A stretch of DNA of 64,000 nt, taken from NCBI RefSeq assembly GCF_047663525.1, contig NC_092592.1, forward strand, positions 24,175,001 through 24,239,000, written 5' to 3'. Below are positions 60,401 to 64,000 of the stretch, one piece after another; positions within the stretch are counted from its first letter, which is position 1; each line of letters starts with the position of its first letter. Under the pieces are notes generated by a model. The model worked only from the letters and a program-made list of their open reading frames with translations, was not told the DNA's origin and searched no databases. Source of the DNA: Anas platyrhynchos (lineage: Eukaryota > Chordata > Aves > Anseriformes > Anatidae). A program made the translations under genes and the position numbers.

Positions 60401-61717
60401 ATTCCTCATGCTTTCCAGCCAGTATTCTCCTTTTCATTAGCGGAGAAAGTCAGTTTAAACAACTTGGAAAATTGTATAGAAAAACTTACTGGTCTGGAGC
60501 TCACTGCTAAGCAATAATTGTTGACTTTACCTATGTTCCTCAAACTTTTAAGGTAGTCAAAATACTTTAAAGGAAATACATTTTTATAGACAAAATTCTG
60601 GGGAGTTTTCTGTGGAGAACTGAAAAAAAGGCATAGATGAAATCATGTTTAAAACAAGCAAACAACATTTATCTAATTATTGTGGTATTTCTAATGCTTT
60701 AGTTAATTGGCCAATAACTGGTTCCAGTAATATGTTAAAGGGACATGAGCAGAAATGAAGAAAAATCAGTCAGCATTGAATCTCTGTTTAAGTTCATTCT
60801 CCTGCAAATTGTTCTTTCTTGCAACTAGGAACATGTTTTAAAATAATGTACATTTTAAAATTATGTAGATCTGTGCTGCAAGATGTTTGTTTCAGTCAGA
60901 TGGCCTCTACAACGATGACCATAAGCATGTTGACATCGTATTGCTCACACAATAGGATCAAAGACTTTAATAGCCATAAGAACTCTCAAATTAATATCCA
61001 GTTTCCCAAGTTGCCAAATTCTGAAGCAGGACTCCAGTCTGTTTAACAGATGTTTGCTTCCCTGTTTAAAGTAGGGATAAAAACAGTTTGTATCTCTGGA
61101 TCTAGAGTGGAGTTTCACTCTCTTTCAACAATACTTGCTAATGATCAAATGCCAAACTAAATGAAAATGGAACTAGAGAGCTTTAGTAAATCACAAACTT
61201 AAAATCTAACTTGATTTTAAACTTGACAAGAGTTTTTAGAAATTTTTCAGTGCATTGGGTTAATTCCAAGTTTCAGGTGGAGCTTCAGGTCAACTGGCTG
61301 AATAACTGTTTTCATCAGAATAATCTTTCCAAGTGCAGAGCATAGTTTCTAGCATTTCAATCAATATATATGTATTCAATCTCAGCTTTCAGAAGACATT
61401 TGCAACTTGCAAAGGGGTGAGAGTTGCAAGCAAACAAATTTTACCTGAGTACTTCAGGTACATGTGACCAATAGTGTTGTTACTTACAATATTTCTTGCA
61501 CACGGTTTCTTATGTAACTAGAAATACGTAGGCAGATGGCAGCGCCCTGGTTCTGTTGTGTTACTTAATAAAAGGATGGTTTTGTTTTTGTTTTAGGTTA
61601 CCAGTGGCCCATACTTGCTTCAACCAGCTTTGTCTCCCTCCTTACAAGAACAAGAAAGAGTTGAAGCAAAAGTTGATCATTGGAATTTCAAATGCAGAGG
61701 GGTTTGGTCTAGAATAA
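30191..61717 (+). CDS. HECTD2: HECTD2, probable HECT-type E3 ubiquitin-protein ligase (21 coding exons, 814 aa predicted)
   Basis: HECT ligases accept ubiquitin from an E2 on a C-lobe cysteine and pass it to a substrate lysine. Mammalian HECTD2 is reported to target PIAS1, and the mouse locus has been linked to prion incubation time. Coding exons: 30191-30442, 35602-35731, 38645-38783, 41215-41317, 42191-42280, 42854-42918, 43716-43761, 44851-44960, 46351-46499, 47796-47919, 49795-49891, 50824-50931, 51938-52070, 53949-54037, 55439-55597, 56096-56170, 57182-57269, 57528-57634, 58838-58953, 59621-59764, 61597-61717. All phases agree and there is no internal stop. The N-terminus is low-complexity (residues 1-84). 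The middle region (about 85-455) follows mammalian HECTD2 closely as I recall it. The HECT domain is about 460-814, with GEAGLDMGGLTKEW at 489-502, catalytic C782 in LPVAHTCFNQLCLPPY and the C-terminal FGLE. No frameshift or missing key residue is seen. Confidence 0.97.
30235..30274 (+). repeat. HECTD2: GGCCCC/GACCCC hexanucleotide run inside coding exon 1
   Basis: About three GGCCCC units are followed by GACCCC units and encode alternating Pro-Gly then Pro-Asp. The complementary strand has four-G runs able to form a G-quadruplex. The unit is the same hexamer class as the human C9orf72 repeat, though far shorter and in coding sequence. Confidence 0.85.
30443..35601 (+). other. HECTD2: HECTD2 intron 1 (5.2 kb)
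   Basis: The largest intron. It starts inside the CpG island (GTAGGT) and ends at TTGCAG. It holds no recognisable gene or named repeat. Near its 5' end a small ATG segment, AAGATGACGG, is followed by a strong donor GTAAGT at 30828. A short inverted repeat lies at 31801-31829. Confidence 0.8.
31801..31829. repeat. Perfect 11-bp inverted repeat with a 7-base loop
   Basis: TGTGGAAAGAT pairs with ATCTTTCCACA around GTAATAG. It lies in intron 1 on the transcribed strand, so it could fold in the pre-mRNA. No family is recognised. Confidence 0.75.
35602..35731 (+). CDS. HECTD2: HECTD2 coding exon 2 (residues 85-127 plus one base)
   Basis: It encodes a GLERGAKNQFSTFSNF start and ends in LVIPNIKN, both close to mammalian HECTD2. 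The acceptor is TTGCAG and the donor GTAAGA. Reading through the donor stays open until a TAG at 35893, so retention of the intron start would not stop translation at once. Confidence 0.95.
35732..38644 (+). other. HECTD2: HECTD2 intron 2
   Basis: An AT-rich intron with no recognised gene or named repeat. It contains a near-perfect local duplication of AACATTTTTCTCTAAA near 36968 and 36993. The acceptor follows a T-rich tract and reads AATAAG. Confidence 0.8.
38645..38783 (+). CDS. HECTD2: HECTD2 coding exon 3 (residues 128-173)
   Basis: It completes a split Val codon and encodes VRDLPPICLDVRQKQR through KTVKDFQ. The Pro-rich middle (APIPPEPSLPIRTK) matches the linker of mammalian HECTD2. 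The donor GTAAGT is at 38784. Confidence 0.95.
39270..39274. repeat. Target-site duplication, left copy (ACTTT)
   Basis: Identical to 40309-40313. The pair marks the insertion borders of the solo LTR. Confidence 0.8.
39275..40308 (-). mobile_element. Solo LTR of an endogenous retrovirus (ERVL-like, avian), in intron 3
   Basis: The element is 1034 bases, starts TG and ends CA, and is flanked by the perfect 5-bp duplication ACTTT (39270-39274 and 40309-40313), as expected of ERVL-type integration. Read on the minus strand it begins TGTAGTGGGTTTATGTGGC and holds an AATAAA-like signal (complement of 39449-39460) towards its 3' end, so I place it on the minus strand. It has no gag, pol or env content. 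It contains a degenerate internal array of CTCCAC/GGGCTGCAG-like units, seen also as the long spurious open frames here. The family name (similar to the TguLTR5 group of zebra finch) is from memory. Confidence 0.85.
40309..40313. repeat. Target-site duplication, right copy (ACTTT)
   Basis: Directly follows the terminal CA of the LTR and matches the 5 bases before its TG. Confidence 0.8.
41215..41317 (+). CDS. HECTD2: HECTD2 coding exon 4 (residues 174-208)
   Basis: It encodes DDIEKSKSSGDWKAVHDFY and continues to NAAFK, nearly the mammalian sequence. The acceptor is CTCTAG and the donor GTAGAA. The exon ends in phase 0. Confidence 0.96.
42191..42280 (+). CDS. HECTD2: HECTD2 coding exon 5 (residues 209-238)
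   Basis: Thirty codons, symmetric phase 0-0. It encodes KDTNSAFNTIEDSGIDAKF through DALLNT. The acceptor is TTGCAG and the donor GTAAGT. Skipping it would keep the frame. Confidence 0.96.
42854..42918 (+). CDS. HECTD2: HECTD2 coding exon 6 (residues 239-259)
   Basis: It encodes PQDVQKSVLKGIINGLLQEW. The acceptor is CCATAG and the donor GTAAGT. It leaves two bases of a Gly codon completed by the next exon. Confidence 0.95.
43249..43276. repeat. Perfect 12-bp AT-rich inverted repeat, intron 6
   Basis: AATTATATAAGT pairs with ACTTATATAATT around TTTA. It could form a hairpin in DNA or pre-mRNA. AT-rich inverted repeats are common by chance, so a function is not implied. Confidence 0.8.
43716..43761 (+). 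CDS. HECTD2: HECTD2 coding exon 7 (residues 260-275)
   Basis: A 46-base exon, the smallest of the gene. It encodes GPRTKDDLRAYCILLQ. The acceptor is TTGTAG and the donor GTAAGA. The phases fit both neighbours. Confidence 0.94.
44851..44960 (+). CDS. HECTD2: HECTD2 coding exon 8 (residues 276-311 plus two bases)
   Basis: It encodes NPQFSNTSTYVIYAHLLRQ and ends in HFLVHWSK plus a split Lys. The donor GTAAAA is followed 10 bases later by AATAAA. Reading through the donor gives TAA at once, so a transcript ending in intron 8 would encode a protein that stops after residue 312, without the HECT domain. Confidence 0.95.
44961..46350 (+). other. HECTD2: HECTD2 intron 8 with poly(A)-like signals
   Basis: AATAAA occurs at 44971-44976, 45305-45310 and near 45372. 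The one at 45305 is followed by GGTGTTTCTTG, a plausible GU-rich downstream element. An A-run lies near 45579-45594. The intron is the best candidate in the gene for premature polyadenylation. No other feature is recognised. Confidence 0.6.
46351..46499 (+). CDS. HECTD2: HECTD2 coding exon 9 (residues 312-361 plus one base)
   Basis: It encodes ISQRRFKQVVDRLLQF, then RLFPAKPEEFPPMMKCTWWI, and ends ALF. The pattern matches mammalian HECTD2. The acceptor is TTTTAG and the donor GTAGGT at 46500. Confidence 0.95.
47796..47919 (+). CDS. HECTD2: HECTD2 coding exon 10 (residues 362-402)
   Basis: It encodes NAANSLISPPIISYMDFY and NSTLDHIDLMEEYHNW, then GNSH and a split Arg. The acceptor is TTGTAG and the donor GTAAGG. 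Confidence 0.95.
48527..48548. repeat. Poly(T) homopolymer, intron 10
   Basis: A T22 run. On the minus strand it could be the tail of a retroposed copy, but the adjoining sequence was not recognised. Confidence 0.85.
49795..49891 (+). CDS. HECTD2: HECTD2 coding exon 11 (residues 403-435)
   Basis: It encodes RFSFCQYPFIISIAAKKVII and QRDSEQQMISIAR. The acceptor is TTCAG and the donor GTAAGT. It ends in phase 0. Confidence 0.96.
50824..50931 (+). CDS. HECTD2: HECTD2 coding exon 12 (residues 436-471), approach to the HECT domain
   Basis: It encodes QSLVDKVSRRQKPDMNMLF and then KVRRTHLVSDSLDE. The VRRxHLVxDSLDEL segment is the usual lead-in to a HECT N-lobe. Symmetric phase 0-0. The acceptor is AATAG; the donor GTATTA is a moderate match. 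Confidence 0.95.
51184..51203. repeat. (GT)n microsatellite, intron 12
   Basis: About ten GT units in the intron after the exon that leads into the HECT domain. Confidence 0.85.
51938..52070 (+). CDS. HECTD2: HECTD2 coding exon 13 (residues 472-515), HECT N-lobe
   Basis: It encodes LARKRADLKKKLKVTFVG, then EAGLDMGGLTKEWFLLLI and FHPDY. The G-E-x-G-x-D-x-G-G-x-x-x-E-W pattern is the signature at the start of HECT domains. The acceptor is AATAG and the donor GTGAGT. Confidence 0.97.
52071..53948 (+). other. HECTD2: HECTD2 intron 13
   Basis: Intronic DNA without a recognised gene. A block at about 53600-53857 ends in an A25 run (53858-53882), which resembles a retroposed fragment, but its parent was not identified and no target-site duplication was found. 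Confidence 0.7.
53858..53882. repeat. Poly(A) homopolymer, intron 13
   Basis: An A25 run ending 66 bases before exon 14. It may be the tail of a + strand retroposed sequence. Confidence 0.85.
53949..54037 (+). CDS. HECTD2: HECTD2 coding exon 14 (residues 516-545), HECT N-lobe
   Basis: It encodes GMFTYHKDSRCHWFSSFK and DNYSEFRLVGA. The acceptor is TACAG. The donor is GTATCCTTT, a U12-type site, and the next exon starts LMGLAVYNS. Mammals have Ile where the bird has Ala545 at the junction. The continuing open frame in the intron is a shadow. Confidence 0.93.
54038..55438 (+). other. HECTD2: Intron 14: U12-type GT-AG intron
   Basis: The 5' site GTATCCTTT (54038-54046) is a full match to the minor-spliceosome consensus and a poor match to the U2 one. 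Near the 3' end GCCTTTAAC (55415-55423) resembles the U12 branch-site consensus TTCCTTAAC. Its branch A lies about 16 bases before the terminal AG, inside the short window typical for U12 introns. There is no strong pyrimidine tract between it and the acceptor. The intron also contains A/T-rich runs near 55110-55133. Confidence 0.85.
55439..55597 (+). CDS. HECTD2: HECTD2 coding exon 15 (residues 546-598), HECT N-lobe
   Basis: It encodes LMGLAVYNSITLDIRFP, CCYKKLLSPPIVP and the TLDDLFQIMP segment. The GLAVYNxxxLDxxFP pattern is a hallmark of the HECT N-lobe. Symmetric phase 0-0. The donor is GTAAGT. Confidence 0.96.
55598..57181 (+). other. HECTD2: HECTD2 introns 15 and 16
   Basis: AT-rich intronic DNA on both sides of exon 16. 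No gene, RNA or named repeat is recognised. Confidence 0.75.
56096..56170 (+). CDS. HECTD2: HECTD2 coding exon 16 (residues 599-623), HECT domain
   Basis: It encodes ELAHGLNELLSYEGNVEED and FYSTFQ. Symmetric phase 0-0. The donor GTCATT is weak after position +2, although the preceding CAG is good. Skipping would delete 25 residues in frame, within the E2-binding part of the N-lobe. Confidence 0.94.
57182..57269 (+). CDS. HECTD2: HECTD2 coding exon 17 (residues 624-652)
   Basis: It encodes VFQEEFGVIKSYNLKPNG and then TNQNRK. The acceptor is CTACAG and the donor GTATTT. It leaves one base of a Glu codon. Confidence 0.95.
57528..57634 (+). CDS. HECTD2: HECTD2 coding exon 18 (residues 653-688)
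   Basis: It encodes EYVQLYVDFLLNKSIYKQF and the FYYGFHSV segment. The pattern is normal for the late HECT N-lobe. The acceptor is CTTAG and the donor GTAAGA. Confidence 0.95.
58441..58462. repeat. Poly(A) homopolymer, intron 18
   Basis: An A22 run followed by GAGAG. No retroelement body was recognised before it. Confidence 0.85.
58761..58792. repeat. (TA)n then (TTTA)n microsatellite
   Basis: A short TA array passes into about five TTTA units, 45 bases before exon 19. It lies where the branch-site region begins, so length changes could affect splicing. Confidence 0.8.
58838..58953 (+). CDS. HECTD2: HECTD2 coding exon 19 (residues 689-726)
   Basis: It encodes LLRPEEVEILVCGSPELD, then LQRSTQYEGYQKTDLTI and a split Arg. 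The LLRPEExExLVCGS segment is the usual hinge region of HECT domains. The acceptor is GGCAG and the donor GTAGGC. Confidence 0.96.
58954..59620 (+). other. HECTD2: HECTD2 intron 19
   Basis: AT-rich intronic DNA ending in ACATAG. Nothing else is recognised in it. Confidence 0.8.
59621..59764 (+). CDS. HECTD2: HECTD2 coding exon 20 (residues 727-774), HECT C-lobe
   Basis: It encodes YFWDVVLGFSLDLQKKLLHF, TGSDRVPVGGMADLNFKI and SKSETSTN, then two bases of the Trp codon. The FTTGSxRxPxGG-type motif is present as FATGSDRVPVGG. The exon ends at GC rather than GT (GCAAGT at 59765). Confidence 0.95.
59765..61596 (+). other. HECTD2: Intron 20: GC-AG intron
   Basis: The donor is TG/GCAAGT. The otherwise ideal bases at +3 to +6 fit the known GC-AG class processed by the major spliceosome. 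The acceptor is TTTTAG. No GT in the neighbourhood keeps the Trp codon and the frame. The rest of the intron holds no recognised gene or repeat. Confidence 0.9.
61597..61717 (+). CDS. HECTD2: HECTD2 coding exon 21 with catalytic cysteine and stop
   Basis: It completes Trp775 and encodes LPVAHTCFNQLCLPPY, then a Lys-rich stretch and the end GFGLE. The catalytic cysteine is C782 (TGC at 61616-61618), 32 residues before the C-terminus. The conserved Phe lies four residues from the end. The stop is TAA at 61715-61717. Confidence 0.97.
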
Positions 61718-61723
61718 AATAAA
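61713..61723 (+). terminator. HECTD2: Two overlapping AATAAA motifs at the stop codon
   Basis: AATAAA at 61713-61718 overlaps the TAA stop, and a second copy is at 61718-61723. Use would give a 3' UTR of only some 20-30 bases. It is probably minor or unused. Confidence 0.4.
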
Positions 61724-63461
61724 ATACTTAAGAACAGCGTTTTTATGTAGCACTCACTCTCTTCTAATTGTGCCTTTAAGCTTTTTGTTATGTCTCTTGA
61801 TACTGTGCAAGTCTTACCCAACTTATATATTTTTTAAATATGAAGTGTATGTTTTTTCCTTAATGGCAATACATTTACTGCTTGCTTTGTCACAGAAAGT
61901 AGTTTTCTTCATACAAAAGCGAGTCTATTTGATAAAAGAAACATGACGAAGACAATTTCCAAGTTATAGTTTGTTTCTGTTTTTCCTAATAGCACTTTAT
62001 CATTAATTGTAATTACTTTACATCACATATATCCCACTGGGAAATAATATATAGAATATTTCTTTATTTTACCTAGTCCCAGTGGTGGAATGTTTTCAAT
62101 TAACGTGAATAGTAGAAAAGAATGTAACTTACAGCATGTAGCCATATTTTCACAAAGACAAATAGGAATTTTAGTCTTTATAAAATGTATGCAGTTTTAA
62201 TATTCTGGTTTTCCTTCTCAGCTAAACAGGCTGTCTAAGAAGCATGTAAATAACTGCCTGTGAACAAATAGGGTTTTGATAGTGCCATTTACTGCTAAAA
62301 ATTTATTTTTTATGAATAAGAGGTTTTAGGTGTTCTATATTCAGCTTTTACAGATCAACAGGATTGACTGTACAAAGAATGTTAAAAAGTACTTTCTTCA
62401 GCTTGAGGGAACTCAAGGCCAAACTACAGATATTAAGCAACTTGTAGGTTCATTCTTTGGAACTGACAGCAACTAACCAGATTTACTATAGTGTCATAGT
62501 AAACAAAACTAGATATTTAAAGTAAATTCTGCAAATATTGAAATAGTTCAGGAAAAAAAAAATAAATCTCCAAAAATGAAAAACTAATATATAGTTGTTG
62601 TGCTATTATTTTTCGTCAACTTTGTTAAAAGTCTTAAATAAGCTATGACGAGTGAATACAATAGCATTTCAGAAGAATGTTGAAGCTTTCATTGACTTGA
62701 GGGCCAGCATTTAAAGACAATGTTTTGTGTTTTTACTGCACAAAAAACATGACAACAGTTCTTGATATGAGTATTCTGAATTAGTAAATTAGGAGCTGGG
62801 GAAGAAACTAGTTCTAAATTGCAGGTGTAATTATAAGTCTGGGTTTTATTCATTAATCAGAAAATTTATCAGCATGCAGTATAGTATTTTTTTATATGAA
62901 TAGCTACTGTATGTTCTATAGATTTTTCTTTCATCTGAATGAGGCCCAGATCTTTCAGAATATTTAGGCATTCAAATTGCCAGCTTTCCCTGTTGACTTC
63001 TGCTGGGAGTTGAATGCTTAAATAGCTTGTAGTGTCTGTACTCAATTACTTGCTATAAGAGTAAAATTATATTCTTGTTTTCCCTTCATAGATAATTTAC
63101 ATACAACCAACAGATTTACACACAATCGACTAATTAATTTTCCTAATTTGTAGTTTCAAAGCTGTTGTGAATTTTCTTCAATATCTAAGTGCAAATTTTA
63201 TTTCGTTTTGTTTCCTAGAGAGAAGGTACTGGTGATTTTACTGTTTTGTTAACAGAGAGATAAATAGTAGGGTATTTCTAAATATTTGCCATTCTATTCA
63301 TAGTGCTTTCCTTGAAATCAATATTAAAATTTCCACTGACTTCAGCTTGTAATGAAACTAAATTAGCATGGAGAGTGTTAAAAGCATCACTTCCAAATTG
63401 TACATTGTACATTATTTCTTTCAAATGAAGCTTTGAATTTAGAGGATTTCAGATGTTAAGA

Positions 63462-63467
63462 AATAAA
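63462..63467 (+). terminator. HECTD2: Candidate poly(A) signal AATAAA
   Basis: A canonical hexamer late in the 3' UTR, without a clear GU-rich element after it. Another copy is at 63613-63618. Confidence 0.4.
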
Positions 63468-63710
63468 ACTTTCACCACTGCACTGAATGAACTAGGCACA
63501 TCTAAAATTGCTTGAAGCTAACACTTGAATGTGGATGTAGGTAACAAATTTGGAAACAAACACCTCCCTTTCCTCTCTCTGTAGAACTGGATTAGTAGAA
63601 TGTCAGCTTATGAATAAATAACTATACAGTTTACCTGAAAACATGGCAAATTAGCCGAAATATTTTTTTATGGCTTAAGCCCACTTTTAATAATTATGTA
63701 TTATTGTTAA

Positions 63711-63716
63711 AATAAA
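63711..63716 (+). terminator. HECTD2: Most likely distal poly(A) signal AATAAA
   Basis: A canonical hexamer followed about 35 bases later by a GU-rich TTTGTGTTGGGTTT stretch, the expected downstream element. It is the best-supported cleavage region in the window. Confidence 0.65.
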
Positions 63717-64000
63717 AGCTTTATCTTCTTATTTTCACTAAATTGCACTTTGTGTTGGGTTTAATTTTATTTATTAATGTTTTTTTTATTTTACTGTGTA
63801 ATATTACCTCAGAATTCTAAGAAAAACAAAACACAAACTATTGTATTTGCATCAGTTTTTAAATAAGAGTCAATGACATTTTATATATTTCCTGGTGTTG
63901 ATAAATTAAATAGTAAATTTTGTATTTGTTAAATGAAAGCATTGCACTGTATTTATGAAACAAACCTGATCATTTTAAAATTTTTCTTCAACATGGTTTT

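Larger units (their letters stand above)
61718..63735 (+). other. HECTD2: HECTD2 3' untranslated region (probable extent)
   Basis: AT-rich sequence with no open frame of note and several poly(A) signals. The end is placed about 20 bases after the AATAAA at 63711, because a GU-rich stretch follows. Shorter ends are possible. The remaining bases to 64000 are probably downstream flank. Confidence 0.6.

Noticed and set aside
1..64000. CRISPR arrays, bacterial operons, riboswitches, tRNA and rRNA genes
   Set aside because: None is seen. The window is animal nuclear DNA with one spliced gene.

Overview
This is vertebrate nuclear DNA, almost certainly from a bird. It has spliced genes with GT-AG introns, a CpG-island promoter, long AT-rich noncoding stretches, simple repeats and one solo LTR of a type I associate with avian ERVL-like families. 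I see no SINEs of mammalian type. The LTR type suggests a neoavian bird rather than a galliform, but that is only an inference. The species cannot be named from the sequence.

The window holds one protein-coding gene that I can support: the complete coding sequence of HECTD2, a HECT-type E3 ubiquitin ligase. It lies on the + strand, with the ATG at 30191 and the stop at 61715-61717. I resolved 21 coding exons, all with consistent reading phase. They join to a predicted 814-residue protein, somewhat longer than the mammalian protein of about 776 residues as I recall it. The extra length is in the N-terminus, which has a Pro-Gly/Pro-Asp repeat and a poly-Glu tract encoded in the CpG island. The HECT domain occupies roughly residues 460-814, with the catalytic cysteine at 782 and the conserved Phe four residues from the end.

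Layout: 1-29500 is intergenic, with only homopolymers, microsatellites and a few hairpins. 29530-30560 is the CpG-island promoter and first exon. 30443-61596 holds the introns and exons 2-21. 61718 to about 63735 is the 3' UTR, with several poly(A) signals, and the last 265 bases look like downstream flank. Intron 3 carries a 1034-bp solo LTR, inserted on the minus strand and flanked by a 5-bp target-site duplication.

The most notable structural points are a U12-type (minor spliceosome) intron inside the HECT domain (intron 14), a GC-AG intron immediately before the exon with the catalytic cysteine (intron 20), strong poly(A)-like signals just inside intron 8, and a GGCCCC hexanucleotide run in coding exon 1. 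I found no wholly new biological system.
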